Assembly (NCBI GenBank): GCA_003164035.1
Contig: PLRS01000072.1
Location: 1 to 49,766 of the forward strand
Direction of reading: 5' to 3'
DNA length: 49,766 nt
From: Bryobacterales bacterium
GTDB taxonomy: Bacteria; Acidobacteriota; Terriglobia; Bryobacterales; Bryobacteraceae
Part shown: positions 1-9,233 of the stretch, in pieces
Numbering within the stretch: the stretch's first letter is position 1
Layout of the letters: the number at the start of each line of letters is the position of its first letter
Position numbers and translations under genes: made by a program
The notes under the pieces: model-generated
The model's input: the letters and a program-made list of their open reading frames with translations, nothing else
Databases searched by the model: none
Told to the model about the DNA's origin: nothing

Positions 1-1540
1 GCATGCGTACCAGGGCGTGCCCGAGGACGTCTTCTTCGGAAAGGATTCTGGCGGTAACGGTCAGGTCTCCCTGGGAAATCTGTGTCGCGATATGAGCCGT
101 GCCGTTCAAGGTATCGATGCACTGGTTGACGTTCACCTTGAGGGCGTTGAACTCGCCTTGGTAGTTGTCCGCGATCTTGTCCGGAATCTCGCCTTTGGCG
201 ATGCGAGCCAGTTTTCCAGCAGTGGCGTTGAGGGGGCCGGTGATGGCATCCAGCGTATCGTTCACCCCCTGAACGACCTTCCGGTATTCTCCCTGGTGCT
301 TTCCGGCATCGACACGTTTTGAAAGATCTCCTTTCACAGCCGCCGTCGACAGTTCCTGAACGTCGTGGACCAGCGCGTCGATGGCCTCCATCATCTCAAT
401 GAAAGCCGGTACGAAAGTGTCGTTTTCCGACCGCTTCCCGAGTTTCTTGAATGCGGCTAGATTGGCCTTGTAGTCGCCTTTGGCCACATTGTTACAGGCG
501 AGGCTCGCGGCCCTCACCCGATCGAGGGCGAGGTTCGTCGCCGCGGCAACCTCCCCGAAGACGCCCCGGTACGCGCCTTCGATCTTGGTGCTGTGGTCGT
601 TCACCGCCATGCGCTGCAAGACCTGTCTCGCTTCGACCAGCCCACCCAGACCGTCGACACAGGAATTCATGCTGTTATTCAGCGTTTTGAAGTCGCCGTG
701 AGCCTCGGTGGCGATCTTGGCCGGGATTTCGCCCTTCGAAATCTGCTCCACGAAGCGGGCCGCCGCGGTCAAGGGAACCACCACGGCCTCCAGCGTGTCG
801 TTGATGCCGTCAATGACCTTGCGGTATTCACCGCGGTGCTTGCCTGCGTCGGCGCGCTTCGAGAGGTCCCCCTTCACCGCGGCCGCGGACAGCGCCTTGG
901 CATCGTCGACCAGCGCGTCGATGGATTCCATCATGTCAATGAAGGCCGGTACGAAAGTGTCGTTTTCCGACCGCTTCCCGAGCTTCTTGAACAGCTCCAG
1001 GTTGGCCCTGTATTCGCCCTTGGCCACGTTGTTACAAGCCAGGCTCGCAGCCCTCACCCGGTCGAGGGCGAAATTGGTCGCCGTAGCCACTTCCCCGTAG
1101 ATCCCTGGGTAGGCGCCCTCGATCTTCGTACTGTGGTCGTTCACCGCCATGCGCTGCAAAACCTGTTTCGTTTCGAGCAATCCACCCAGCCCGCCGACGC
1201 AGGAATTCAGGCTCTTCTTGAGGGTGTCCAGCTCGCCGGGGAAGGCGCCGTCGATCTTCTCCGGGACTTCGCCTTCGCCGATGCGGCGGGCGCAACCGGC
1301 GATCAGATCCAGCGCTTGGAGGACCGCTTCGACGGATCGGTTCGCAAATACCACCAAGCCCGCGGCCGTTGCCAGAGCGGCGAGTACCAGCGCCTGGGCA
1401 ACTGTTTCGGCGGCAGAACCAGCCGCAGCCGAAGCCGAATGCGGCGCGCTATAGAAAAGTACCCCGGCGGCGAGAATCAGCCCGAATAAGACTGCAAGAA
1501 ACGTCTGTAACTTCACCTTGAAGGAACGTATCGTTGACAT
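1..1540 (-). CDS. Methyl-accepting chemotaxis protein with repeated HAMP-like modules (C-terminus outside window)
   Basis: The frame is open from ATG at 1540 to the left edge (513 codons, no stop), so the gene is truncated by the window. The N-terminus has two hydrophobic helices (about residues 10-31 and 45-67) separated by only about 15 residues, so almost no periplasmic sensor domain is present and sensing is probably cytoplasmic or membrane-associated. After that come HAMP-like modules with recurring motifs such as KGDLSKR and GEYRKV. A block of about 180 residues occurs twice in tandem. The last visible part (ISQGDLTV, then SEEDVLG) matches the segment just before the signalling domain of the neighbouring MCP at 2104-3933, so the methylation and CheA/CheW-binding hairpin should lie just outside. 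It is the last visible gene of the chemosensory operon, downstream of cheW. Receptor class is well supported; the ligand is unknown. Confidence 0.85.
   Translation of the reverse strand, partial: MSTIRSFKVKLQTFLAVLFGLILAAGVLFYSAPHSASAAAGSAAETVAQALVLAALATAAGLVVFANRSVEAVLQALDLIAGCARRIGEGEVPEKIDGAFPGELDTLKKSLNSCVGGLGGLLETKQVLQRMAVNDHSTKIEGAYPGIYGEVATATNFALDRVRAASLACNNVAKGEYRANLELFKKLGKRSENDTFVPAFIDMMESIDALVDDAKALSAAAVKGDLSKRADAGKHRGEYRKVIDGINDTLEAVVVPLTAAARFVEQISKGEIPAKIATEAHGDFKTLNNSMNSCVDGLGGLVEARQVLQRMAVNDHSTKIEGAYRGVFGEVAAATNLALDRVRAASLACNNVAKGDYKANLAAFKKLGKRSENDTFVPAFIEMMEAIDALVHDVQELSTAAVKGDLSKRVDAGKHQGEYRKVVQGVNDTLDAITGPLNATAGKLARIAKGEIPDKIADNYQGEFNALKVNVNQCIDTLNGTAHIATQISQGDLTVTARILSEEDVLGHALVRM
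146..1225 (-). repeat. Tandem 540-bp internal duplication within the MCP gene
   Basis: Two copies (about 686-1225 and 146-685) sit at an exact 540-nt offset, equal to 180 codons. Long stretches are identical or nearly so, for example around 409-460 against 949-1000 and 600-625 against 1140-1165. Each copy encodes QRMAVNDHSTKIEGAY, RVRAASLACNNVAKG and KRSENDTFVPAF. The boundaries are approximate. Confidence 0.85.
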
Positions 1541-1587
1541 AGCTTCATTACCTTACCGGCGTTAGCATTGGAATGCCACATCTCTCG

Positions 1588-2088
1588 TTAGCGGGACAAT
1601 ACCGGCTCCCTGGTATCGACAACAAGTTTTCCCAACGCGGCGAGATCCTCGGACGAGAAGACCGCGCTGACGTCCAGGATGATGATGAACTGGTCGCCCC
1701 GTTTCCCCATTCCCCGAATGAAGTCCGTTCGCCATCGCCTGGCGATCCGCGGCGCCGGATCGATCGAGCCCGGTTCGAGCTCGATTACTTCGTGCACGCT
1801 GTCGGCGATCCCTCCCAAAACCGTGGCCTCGCCGTCCAACTCCAGCTCCATCACGATGATCCGCGTGTGCACCGTGTCGGCTCCTTTCGGCAACCCGAAC
1901 CGCAGCCGCAGATCCACGACGGGCGTGGACTGGCCGCGCACGTTCACCACGCCGCGCATATATGCGGGCGCCGTGGGCACCTTGGTGATCTGCGATACTT
2001 CCAACACCTCGCGGACCTGGGCCACATCGATGGCAAACAGCTCGTCCCCCAGCTTGAACGTCATATATTGTCGTGTCTCGGTAATCAT
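1588..2088 (-). CDS. cheW: CheW chemotaxis coupling protein
   Basis: A single CheW domain spans the protein (166 residues from the preferred start). CheW proteins bridge CheA and receptors in the cytoplasmic array. Visible family features are the opening FKLGDELFAIDVAQVREVL, the PAYMRGVVNVRGQSTPVVDL segment (conserved Arg-Gly pair and Asn that contact receptor and kinase) and a late FIIILDV strand. A start two codons upstream (2094) is possible, but a GGGAG ribosome site lies 7 nt before the ATG at 2088, which favours the inner start. It sits 15 bp downstream of the MCP at 2104-3933 and upstream of the partial MCP, all on one strand. Confidence 0.93.
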   Translation of the reverse strand: MITETRQYMTFKLGDELFAIDVAQVREVLEVSQITKVPTAPAYMRGVVNVRGQSTPVVDLRLRFGLPKGADTVHTRIIVMELELDGEATVLGGIADSVHEVIELEPGSIDPAPRIARRWRTDFIRGMGKRGDQFIIILDVSAVFSSEDLAALGKLVVDTREPVLSR

Positions 2089-2103
2089 GGGCATTCTCCC
2101 AGC

Positions 2104-3933
2104 TCACTCCTGATAGGGCGCGAAATCCCTGTCGGCTGGATCGGTGCCGCCGCCGTCGATAGCCAGATCGATGCCGGTTCCAGCCGAATTGACGGCATGT
2201 TGCATTTTCGCCAGCGAGGCGGCCGCCGCGCTTCGATCGACGGCTTTCGGTGCGATCGTCTTCGGGTGAGCGCGAACACCTGGCGGCCTCCTAGCCAACG
2301 GCTGACCTGTCTGGTGCGCGCGGCCAATCCTAAAAAAAGCGATAGTGGACTGCAGCACTTCGGCCTGGCCGGACAGTTCCTCAGCAGTCGAGGCCATTTC
2401 TTCGGAAGCCGCCGAGTTTTGCTGGATCACCTGGTCCAGTTGCTGGATCGCCTTGTTGACCTGGTTGGCACCGGTGCTTTGTTCGGCGCTGGAGGCGGCA
2501 ATCTCCCGCACCAGTTCCGCCGTCTTCTGAATATCGGGCACCAGCTTGGCCAGCAGTTCACCGGCGCCTTCCGCCGTCTGCACGCCGTCGACGGTGAGGC
2601 GGCTGATTTCAGCCGCGGCGGCCTGGCTGCGCTCGGCCAGCTTGCGCACTTCCGAGGCGACTACCGCAAATCCCTTGCCATGTTCGCCCGCGCGGGCGGC
2701 TTCGACCGCGGCGTTCAGTGCCAGCAGGTCCGTCTTGCGGGCGATTTCCTCGATGATGGCGATTTTCTCGGCGACCTGTCTCATCGCGACGGCGGTTCGC
2801 ACCACGGCCTCGCCGCTGGAGCGCGCGTCGGCGGCGGCTTTGGAGGCGATTTTGTCCGTTTGGCGCGCGTTGTCGGAGTTTTGGTGGACGCTGGCAGCCA
2901 TCTCTTCCATGGCGGAGGTAGTCTCTTCGGCCGAGGCTGCCTGTTCGGTCGCACCCTGCGAGAGTTGCTGCGCCGTCGAGCTCATTTCCTCGCTGCCTGT
3001 GGCCACGTTGGCGGCCGCGGCCGTCACCTCCGACACCGTCTTGCGCAGGTTCTCGAGCATCTTCGTTTGCGCCTGGCCGAGGACGTCTTTTTCCGACAGC
3101 GCCTTGGCCTCCACGGTCAGTTCGCCTTCGGAGATTTTGACAGCCACCTGGGCCGCACCTTTGAGGTTGTCCACCATGCGGTTGATGGCTGCGACCATCT
3201 GCCCCAGTTCGTCGCGCGAGCGCACATCGCCTTTGTAGGTGAGGTCGCCGGTGGCCACTTTACCGATCAGATCGACGGCCGTCGCGAGGGGCCGCGTGAT
3301 GCTGCCAGCCACGAACAAGGAGATACACGAAGCCACCGCGAGGGCGGCGGCCAGTCCGGCCAGAACGCCGGTTTTGGCGACGGAAACGCTGTCCGCGACC
3401 TGCTTGCCGGAGTCGTCGGCTTCCGCCTTGTTGTACGCCACCATGGTGGCCGCCGCTTCGGCGTACTTCCGGTGTAGGGGTTTCACCTCCCGATCGAGCA
3501 CCGCCAGAGCCTCCTCCTTCCGGAGCGCGTCGCTCTGCTTCAGCGCGTCGTCCAGGGCGGCGGCCAGGGCGGTACGGGCCGCGCCGGTGGTTTCGAACAG
3601 CTCCCGCCCTTTTTCGGTGTCGATCAGCTTTTCATAGCCGGCGCGCTGTTTCGCGTTTTGGGACCGAATCTCCTGGATTTCACCGCCAAGGCGCTCCTTT
3701 TCGGCTTTATCGCCCGCCAGGACGTGCTGGATTACCAGGTTATACTCGGTGGACACATTGTCCACGATCTGTCCGACCGCGTAGACGGTCGGCAGGGCGT
3801 TCCGCGTGATTTCGGTCGCATTCTTGTCGATGCCGCTCAGCCGGCTGTAAGCGAACATGCCCAGCGTCATGGCGATCGCAATCACTGCCGCAAAGCCCGC
3901 GCCGATTCGTGTTCCGATTTTCCAATTCTTCAT
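2104..3933 (-). CDS. Methyl-accepting chemotaxis protein, 609 aa
   Basis: Transmembrane chemoreceptor. TM1 spans roughly residues 10-30. A helical periplasmic region of about 155 residues follows, resembling a four-helix-bundle sensor. TM2 lies around 190-210 and ends in the SITRPL motif that begins HAMP. A second HAMP-like segment (ISEGELTV) precedes the long coiled-coil signalling domain, whose hairpin tip reads [20 protein letters not shown] and is the CheA/CheW contact. After the coiled coil comes a tail of about 85 residues ending DRDFAPYQE. That Asp-Phe-x-x-Tyr ending resembles the CheR-docking tails of some MCPs, but this is only an inference. The ATG is preceded by ACGGAGAA. It lies between cheA (43 bp upstream) and cheW (15 bp downstream). 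Confidence 0.95.
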   Translation of the reverse strand: MKNWKIGTRIGAGFAAVIAIAMTLGMFAYSRLSGIDKNATEITRNALPTVYAVGQIVDNVSTEYNLVIQHVLAGDKAEKERLGGEIQEIRSQNAKQRAGYEKLIDTEKGRELFETTGAARTALAAALDDALKQSDALRKEEALAVLDREVKPLHRKYAEAAATMVAYNKAEADDSGKQVADSVSVAKTGVLAGLAAALAVASCISLFVAGSITRPLATAVDLIGKVATGDLTYKGDVRSRDELGQMVAAINRMVDNLKGAAQVAVKISEGELTVEAKALSEKDVLGQAQTKMLENLRKTVSEVTAAAANVATGSEEMSSTAQQLSQGATEQAASAEETTSAMEEMAASVHQNSDNARQTDKIASKAAADARSSGEAVVRTAVAMRQVAEKIAIIEEIARKTDLLALNAAVEAARAGEHGKGFAVVASEVRKLAERSQAAAAEISRLTVDGVQTAEGAGELLAKLVPDIQKTAELVREIAASSAEQSTGANQVNKAIQQLDQVIQQNSAASEEMASTAEELSGQAEVLQSTIAFFRIGRAHQTGQPLARRPPGVRAHPKTIAPKAVDRSAAAASLAKMQHAVNSAGTGIDLAIDGGGTDPADRDFAPYQE

Positions 3934-3976
3934 TTGAGTTCTCCGTGTTTCCGCTCCAGTGACAAAGCGGCACAGC

Positions 3977-6052
3977 TCAGCAAGCTACCTTGTAATCCCC
4001 GCTCTTCCACTCGGCCTCGAGTTCGGCCCGGCATTGACGGTTCGCGTGCCGCACCACGGCGGCAATGTCCATCACCAGGGCCACGCGTCCGTCGCCCATG
4101 ATGGTGGCGCCCGAAACGACTTCGATATTCCGGAAGAATCTCCCTAACGACTGGATGACGGTCTGATGCGTGCCGACGACCCGGTCCACCACCAGCCCAA
4201 CCCGGTCGTCTTCCTGTTGCACGATGACGACCTTCTCGATGGCTGGAGGTTCTCCGTGCGTGCCGAACGCTTGCCTTAAGTCCACGTAGGGGACCAGTTC
4301 CCCGCGCACCGCGATCACGTTGCGCCGGTTGTGACGGGCTCTCTCGGCGCCGGTCAATTCCACGTTTTCGGTAACGGCCGCCATGGGAACGATGAACTGA
4401 TCCTTACCGATCTCAACCAGCAGGCCGTCGATAATGGCCAGTGTCAGCGGCAGGGTGATCGAAACCCGAGTGCCCATGCCGTCCTCGCTGGCCAAGGAGA
4501 GGGAGCCCCGCAACATGTCGATCTGGCGCTTGACCGCGTCCATGCCGACGCCCCGGCCCGACACGCTGGTGAGCTGCCGCGCCGTCGAAAATCCAGGCAG
4601 GAGGATCAGATTGAAAACGTCTCTGTCGCTGAGCTTCGCGTCCGGCTGAATGAGCTGTCTCTCCACCGCCTTGGCCCGGACCGCGGCCCGATCGATGCCA
4701 CGCCCGTCGTCCCGGATGCCGACGACCACATCCGAGCCCGTATGCACCGCCGACAGGCGGATGGTGGCGCGGCGCGGCTTCGCTTTCTCGAGGCGTTCGG
4801 CGGGCGGCTCGATGCCGTGGTCGAGACAATTGCGCAGGCAGTGCACCAGCGGCTCGCCGAGTTGGTCCAGAATGCTTTTGTCCAGCTCGGTTTCGGCGCC
4901 TTCGGTGACCAGGTCGGCCTCTTTTCCGAGTTCGGCCGCAAGGTCGTGCACCAGACGCCGGAAGCGGCCGAAGAGAGTGCCGATCGGCAGCATCCGGATT
5001 CCCAGCACGTTGTCGCGCAATTCGGCCACCAGCCGCTCGAGTTCCTGAACCGGATTGGCGATCTCCGGCGCGCCGTTTTGAGACGCCGCCTGGGCCAGGC
5101 GGGACTGGTTCATCACCAGTTCCCCTACCAGGTTGACCAGACGGTCGAGTCTCTCCGACGGCACCCTCACCGTCGCCTCTTTCGTCAACGCCTTGCGGCG
5201 CGTGGTGGTGGAAGGCGCGGCGTCGCCAGTGAGACCGCCGACGACCGCCACCGGCGTGTCCGCGGCGGTTTTGCCGGCAGGCTCGCCTTCGGGCGACGCG
5301 CTTTCGAGCGGCTCGATTTCGATTTGGCTGTCATCCTCCACGAAAATGAACACGTCGCGGATGGCGTTCCGATCGGCCACGGTCGAGAGCGCGATGGTCC
5401 ACCAGAGGTAACAGACGTCTGGCTGAATGGCGTCCAACGCAGGCACTGCCTCGGTGTGCGCGGTCACCTGGCATGGTCCGAGCTTGCGAAGTTGGTTCAG
5501 CAGAGCGATCGGGTTGGCGCCGTGGGCCAACAGCGAGGGATTGGGACGAAGGGCGATTCGCCAGGTCCGCGCCGCGTTTTCGATGCCGCCAGGCGGCGGC
5601 GCATCTGCCACCGGCGCGTGCAGGGTGGACGGCGGCGCGGCATTCACGGCCTCACCAGTTTTCGCAAACTCGCCGATTTTCGCAAATTCTTCGATGGCGG
5701 CGACTAGCGTGCCGCTGGCGTCGGCCGGCGCTGGCTGGCCGCCCTGTTCGGCCTCCAGCAGGATCCGGATGTGGTCTCTGGCCTTTAGAACCAGTTCCAC
5801 CAGTTTCGGCGATACTGGAATGGCGCCCTCGCGCACGCCGTCGAGCAGGCTTTCCACGTGGTGGGTGAAGCCGGCGACAAGTTCCAGACCGCACATCGCT
5901 CCGGACCCCTTGATGGTGTGGAACGCGCGGAAGAGCTGGTTGACGATCTCCTCGGTCCCGTCTTCGGCGCCAAGCGACAGAGCCGACTGCTCAATGGCGG
6001 CCAGGAGCTCCTCGGCTTCCTGGAAAAATGTCTCAACCGGGTTATATCCCAC
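3977..6052 (-). CDS. cheA: Chemotaxis histidine kinase CheA
   Basis: Full-length CheA (691 aa). Domains in order: Hpt domain with phospho-accepting His45 in [13 protein letters not shown]; a P2-like segment around 160-260 ([10 protein letters not shown], then LLNQLRKLG); the P3 dimerisation helices ([20 protein letters not shown]); an HATPase domain with N box ([10 protein letters not shown]), G1 (DDGRGID), F box (GFSTA) and G2 (SGRGVGMD); and a C-terminal CheW-like domain ([15 protein letters not shown], then [19 protein letters not shown]). All ATP-binding boxes look intact. The N box has Cys where Ser is usual. The start is GTG at 6052, inside the end of the STAS gene (11-bp overlap), which suggests translational coupling. 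No CheY, CheR or CheB gene is visible in the window. Confidence 0.96.
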   Translation of the reverse strand: MGYNPVETFFQEAEELLAAIEQSALSLGAEDGTEEIVNQLFRAFHTIKGSGAMCGLELVAGFTHHVESLLDGVREGAIPVSPKLVELVLKARDHIRILLEAEQGGQPAPADASGTLVAAIEEFAKIGEFAKTGEAVNAAPPSTLHAPVADAPPPGGIENAARTWRIALRPNPSLLAHGANPIALLNQLRKLGPCQVTAHTEAVPALDAIQPDVCYLWWTIALSTVADRNAIRDVFIFVEDDSQIEIEPLESASPEGEPAGKTAADTPVAVVGGLTGDAAPSTTTRRKALTKEATVRVPSERLDRLVNLVGELVMNQSRLAQAASQNGAPEIANPVQELERLVAELRDNVLGIRMLPIGTLFGRFRRLVHDLAAELGKEADLVTEGAETELDKSILDQLGEPLVHCLRNCLDHGIEPPAERLEKAKPRRATIRLSAVHTGSDVVVGIRDDGRGIDRAAVRAKAVERQLIQPDAKLSDRDVFNLILLPGFSTARQLTSVSGRGVGMDAVKRQIDMLRGSLSLASEDGMGTRVSITLPLTLAIIDGLLVEIGKDQFIVPMAAVTENVELTGAERARHNRRNVIAVRGELVPYVDLRQAFGTHGEPPAIEKVVIVQQEDDRVGLVVDRVVGTHQTVIQSLGRFFRNIEVVSGATIMGDGRVALVMDIAAVVRHANRQCRAELEAEWKSGDYKVAC

Positions 6053-6428
6053 TGGCCCCCGCCTCGTTTGCCACCGTCGGATCGCTCGTGTCTTCCGCCG
6101 TCAGTTCGCCGATCCGGAGCCCCAGCGCGGCCGCGGTGCCGGCAACCGCGCCATCGAGTCCCACAAATCGGAGGCGTTTAGCGGAATCCGCCGCTTTACG
6201 CGCCGAATAGAGCAGTTGGATCGCAGCCGTGTCGCAGCCGTCGAGGCCGGACAAATCCAGTACCAGGCTGGAGGTTTCCGCCAGCCGATTGCACAGCGTC
6301 TCGCGGAGCTCCGCCGCCACGCCGATCTCCAGCGTGCCCTGAATCCTGAGGACACCGCCATCTTCTTCATCAATGATCTGCACCGCCTGGTCACCTCGAT
6401 CCGGTTGCTTGGTTACACTTGCCCGCAC
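6042..6428 (-). CDS. STAS-domain protein, first gene of the chemosensory operon
   Basis: A 128-residue protein whose central part is a STAS domain: the strand GGVLRIQGTLEIGVAAELRE, then LVLDLSGLDGCDTAAIQLLY, the usual Asp-Leu-Ser plus loop region before helix 2. SpoIIAA-type anti-anti-sigma factors carry a phosphorylatable Ser here; this protein has Asp-Thr, so a phosphorylatable Thr is possible. The start is a GTG (6428) with a weak ribosome site, so the exact start is uncertain. The stop overlaps the cheA start by 11 bp. STAS proteins accompany CheA in some alternative chemosensory clusters, and the coupling here suggests a partner of this CheA. Function is inferred from fold and context. 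Confidence 0.8.
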   Translation of the reverse strand: MRASVTKQPDRGDQAVQIIDEEDGGVLRIQGTLEIGVAAELRETLCNRLAETSSLVLDLSGLDGCDTAAIQLLYSARKAADSAKRLRFVGLDGAVAGTAAALGLRIGELTAEDTSDPTVANEAGASGI

Positions 6429-6602
6429 TCACTGCTTAGCTCTATATCGGCTGAGACGGCGACGGGGATTAGTCGCGGGCTTATCGCACCGAAAATTGCC
6501 GCGGTTGGGTCTTTGCAGCCCTTCCGTTTGTCTTATCGGACGCAGGCGCGCTTTTCGCTACCTTTCGGTTGGGGTTGCGCGCTAGTGCAGTGCCACGAAA
6601 TG

Positions 6603-6668
6603 GGTGGGCAGGCGCGCGACGGGAAGGGCCGCCTGAAAGGCGGCTGCAGCCATGATTGGCTGCCCCAC
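6603..6668. repeat. Double-hairpin palindromic element
   Basis: Two adjacent perfect stems are visible: GCCGCC (6628-6633) with GGCGGC (6639-6644) around a TGAAA loop, and GCAGCCA (6646-6652) with TGGCTGC (6657-6663). The outer ends GTGGGCAG and CTGCCCCAC are also nearly complementary. The tandem-stem layout resembles dispersed intergenic palindromes elsewhere in the window. Confidence 0.6.
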
Positions 6669-6810
6669 AGTGCAGCGTAACCGCGGCCAAAAGCGCGAGG
6701 ATAGGTCCCGGCGTGGCAGACTGAGAGTCCGCTTCAAAAAAACGTGGTTGCGGCGGGGAAAGGAGCCGTCGGGCTGTAACACATGGTCTAACCAGTTATT
6801 TATTGGACAC

Positions 6811-6840
6811 TACACCAGGTCTGCGTCGTGCCCTGGTGTA
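6811..6840. repeat. Perfect 9-bp inverted repeat
   Basis: TACACCAGG (6811-6819) pairs with CCTGGTGTA (6832-6840) across 12 nt. There is no T-run on either side, so a classical intrinsic terminator is unlikely. It could be an operator or a weak hairpin downstream of the S46 gene. Confidence 0.5.
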
Positions 6841-6982
6841 CGCTTACGGGAAGACAGGCCCATCGATGGGCAAATTAGGGCGATTCCCCGATACGTACGC
6901 CCTCAACGCGCGCCCCAAACCAACTACGGCCTAATCGTCCATCGAATCGGTGACGATTGGGAGCGTGCCGGGGAAGCCGTAG

Positions 6983-7060
6983 TCAGGCATTCGCCCGCAA
7001 GGGATTAAAGACCTCCAGGCCGGCAAAATCGCTTTCATTGGCGGTGACGATAACGCCCTT
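6983..7060 (-). pseudogene. C-terminal remnant of a PIN-domain (VapC-type) toxin
   Basis: Directly after the stop of the S46 peptidase gene, and in the same frame, about 25 codons read GVIVTANESDFAGLEVFNP, a few more residues and a TGA. The pattern (thr/ala-Asn-x-x-Asp-Phe-x-x-Leu then an Asn-Pro ending) matches the extreme C-terminus of VapC-type PIN nucleases, including their late Asp. No start, no upstream PIN domain and no antitoxin are present, since the upstream sequence is the peptidase gene. I read it as a degraded remnant; chance similarity cannot be excluded over so short a length. Confidence 0.45.
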
Positions 7061-9124
7061 CTACTGCCCCAGCAGCTCCTTCAACACCGCATCGGCGTGG
7101 TACAGCTTCGCGAGCGCTTCGGTCATACCGGCGGTATGTACGGCGACGGTGCGGTTGGTGGTGCCGTCGTAAACGAAATCGCCCACCAGGGATTCGATGT
7201 TGCCGTCGAATACCAGCCCGACCAGTTCGGCGTTGCGGTTGATCACCGGCGAGCCGGAGTTGCCGCCCACCACGTCGTTGGTGGTCACAAAATCGAGCGG
7301 CGTGGCCAGGTTCAGCTTGTCGCGGCCCTCCGCCCAGCGCGTCGGCAAATAAAAGGGTCCTTCGAAACTAAAGCTGTTGGCGCGGTCGTAGAGTCCGAAA
7401 AAGGTGGTCTTGTACGGGGCCTTGGTACCGTTCATGGGGTAGCCGGAAGCCGTACCGTAGGAAAGCCGTAGGGTGAAAGTGGCATCCGGATAAGTCGACT
7501 TGCCATACGCCGCGAAGCGGGCCTTGCCCATCTGCTCGCCGGCGCGCTGCTCCACGCTCTCGACGTTGTCCTCGAGCCATTTAATCAGTTCGCGCCGCGC
7601 AGGATCGAGCTCGCGCGCCAGCACGATCATGGGGTCGTCGGACGCCGCCACGGCTTTCTCGCCGCCTTCCACCAGCTTTTTTCGCACGGCCGGATCCGCC
7701 AGCTTGGTTCCCCCGATCAGCGCTTCGGCCGCCTGCCGGGGAGTTCGCCCGCGCAGGATCGTCTTCAGGAATGCATCGTTCGGTCCCATTTCCGACAGAT
7801 CCAGCTCCAGCGCCGCGGTCATGCGGGCGATTTCCATTCCCGGGTAAATCGGCGCCGGCGAAAACAAACCGAACCTGAGCGAGTCGAGTTGCGCTTCGTG
7901 GTAGCCCGGCAGACGTTCGCCGTCCGGCTTCTTCTCCTCCGCCACCAACTGCACGATTTGCATGGCCAGCGTGCCGGTCTGCGAATCGATCAGGTGGAAG
8001 TAACGCTGTTTCACGCGAGTGGCGAACTTCCGCTCCGCCTCCGCCATGGCGTTCCATGCACCGCCGTAAGCCGCGGCCGATTGCGGATCGGCCATCACCT
8101 TGGCGTGAAACGCGGTTTCGTCTTTCTGCTTGGCCGCCATCACGTTCCTGTCCTGTAGCCCCTGGAGCACGCCGCGCTCGGCCTTCAGGCTGTTTTCCAG
8201 GTTGAAGATCTGCGAGGCTGCCTGGCGCGCCTGCTCGCTTCCCTCAGCCGAGTACTTCCGCAAGGCATCGATCCGGCTCCCGATCAGCTTCAGGATGGCG
8301 GGGAACAACAGATCGCGCTGCCCTTCGAGCTGCGCCATGGTATCGAGGCGTGAAGTCGATCCCGGATGGCCGCTGGTAAACACGAGCTCGTTTTCCCTTG
8401 CGCCTTCCTTGTTCCAGTGCAGATAATTCTGGCTTTCGATCGGTTTGCCGTTCTCATAAACGCGGAACAGCGCCATATCCAGGTCGTAGCGCGGGTAGGT
8501 GAAGTTGTCCGGATCGCCGCCGAAAAACGCGGTCTGTTGTTCCGGCGCGAATACGATCCGCACGTCGGTGTATTTCTTGTAGCGATAGAGCCAGTATTCC
8601 CCGCCCTGGTACAACGTCACCACGTCGGAGCGCAGCCCGGTCGCCTTTAGACTCTCGACTTCGATGGCCGCGATCTCCCCTTTGCGCGCGGCAAACTCGT
8701 CGGCCGCCTTGCCGGCTTTCCGCACCGCGGCCTCGACGCGCCCGGTCACGTCCTCCATCGAAACCAGGACGTTGACTTCCAGGTCCGGCGACTTCATCTC
8801 CTGGTCCGGCGTCGCCGCGTAGAATCCGTCCCGAATGTAATCGTGCTCCGCCGACGAGTTCTTTTGCAGTTGCCCGCGCGCTACGTGATGGTTGGTCAGC
8901 ACCAGCCCGTGAGGGCTGACGAACGACCCCGACCCTCCGTCGTTCAGCCGCACCGACGACAGCCGCACGTGGTCCAGCCACTCCCTGGTTGGGGTAAAGC
9001 CGTACTTCTCCTGAAGTTGCTTGACCGGCGGATTGTCGAAGGTCCACATACCCTCGTCCGCCAGGGCGGCTACGGGCGAACAAACCAGCAAGGCTGGCAC
9101 GAACACGCTGCGAAGAAGATCCAT
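7061..9124 (-). CDS. S46-family dipeptidyl peptidase (DPP7/DPP11 type)
   Basis: Exported serine peptidase that removes dipeptides from oligopeptide N-termini. From the ATG at 9124 the protein is 687 aa, near the family's usual 700-720. It begins with a signal peptide (LLRSVFVPALLVCSPVAALA). The chymotrypsin-like catalytic residues are visible: His in LVLTNHHV (about residue 79-80), Asp in GDPDNFTYPRYDLDMALFR, and Ser in VVGGNSGSPVIN. Near the C-terminus, FVYDGTT places Gly where DPP11 enzymes carry the Arg that selects Asp/Glu, which suggests DPP7-like preference for hydrophobic P1; this rests on remembered alignment. The frame stays open upstream to 9331, but that would overlap the divergent antitoxin gene and precede the signal peptide, so 9124 is preferred. 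Confidence 0.92.
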   Translation of the reverse strand: MDLLRSVFVPALLVCSPVAALADEGMWTFDNPPVKQLQEKYGFTPTREWLDHVRLSSVRLNDGGSGSFVSPHGLVLTNHHVARGQLQKNSSAEHDYIRDGFYAATPDQEMKSPDLEVNVLVSMEDVTGRVEAAVRKAGKAADEFAARKGEIAAIEVESLKATGLRSDVVTLYQGGEYWLYRYKKYTDVRIVFAPEQQTAFFGGDPDNFTYPRYDLDMALFRVYENGKPIESQNYLHWNKEGARENELVFTSGHPGSTSRLDTMAQLEGQRDLLFPAILKLIGSRIDALRKYSAEGSEQARQAASQIFNLENSLKAERGVLQGLQDRNVMAAKQKDETAFHAKVMADPQSAAAYGGAWNAMAEAERKFATRVKQRYFHLIDSQTGTLAMQIVQLVAEEKKPDGERLPGYHEAQLDSLRFGLFSPAPIYPGMEIARMTAALELDLSEMGPNDAFLKTILRGRTPRQAAEALIGGTKLADPAVRKKLVEGGEKAVAASDDPMIVLARELDPARRELIKWLEDNVESVEQRAGEQMGKARFAAYGKSTYPDATFTLRLSYGTASGYPMNGTKAPYKTTFFGLYDRANSFSFEGPFYLPTRWAEGRDKLNLATPLDFVTTNDVVGGNSGSPVINRNAELVGLVFDGNIESLVGDFVYDGTTNRTVAVHTAGMTEALAKLYHADAVLKELLGQ

Positions 9125-9204
9125 GCCATTCAGCCTAGCACCGCACCGGGCGTTATTCTGCCCTTTTGCTCTCCCGTCGTCCGCGTCGTCCGAACTGCGA
9201 TTTG

Positions 9205-9233
9205 GGGTATGATCATATCTAGAGTATGATATG
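9205..9233. promoter_or_regulatory. Candidate operator/promoter of the toxin-antitoxin pair
   Basis: A perfect palindrome TATGATCATA (9208-9217) is followed by a second GTATGATATG (9224-9233) running into the antitoxin start. GTATGAT occurs twice in direct orientation, 17 nt apart. Ribbon-helix-helix antitoxins usually bind such short repeats to repress their own operon. The AT-rich block stands out from the GC-rich surroundings and could also hold the -10 element. Confidence 0.5.

Larger units (their letters stand above)
6429..6982. other. Non-coding stretch upstream of the STAS-cheA operon
   Basis: I find no convincing protein or RNA gene here. Short open frames on both strands are rich in Arg and Pro and lack recognisable domains or ribosome sites. 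The stretch holds a double-hairpin palindrome (6603-6668) and a perfect 9-bp inverted repeat (6811-6840). The promoter of the chemosensory operon should lie just above 6428, but no clear -35/-10 pair was identified. Confidence 0.5.

Noticed and set aside
593-1489. A 298-codon plus-strand frame near the left edge.
   Set aside because: Antisense to the partial MCP, whose repeats and HAMP-like motifs are clear on the minus strand.
1573-3477. A 634-codon plus-strand frame over cheW and the MCP gene.
   Set aside because: It is the antisense frame of two clear minus-strand genes; His/Arg/Gly-rich translation with no domain.
6481-7008. Several short frames and hairpins as a candidate structured RNA or small gene.
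   Set aside because: No known riboswitch or RNA consensus could be matched by eye; the hairpins fit dispersed palindromes better.
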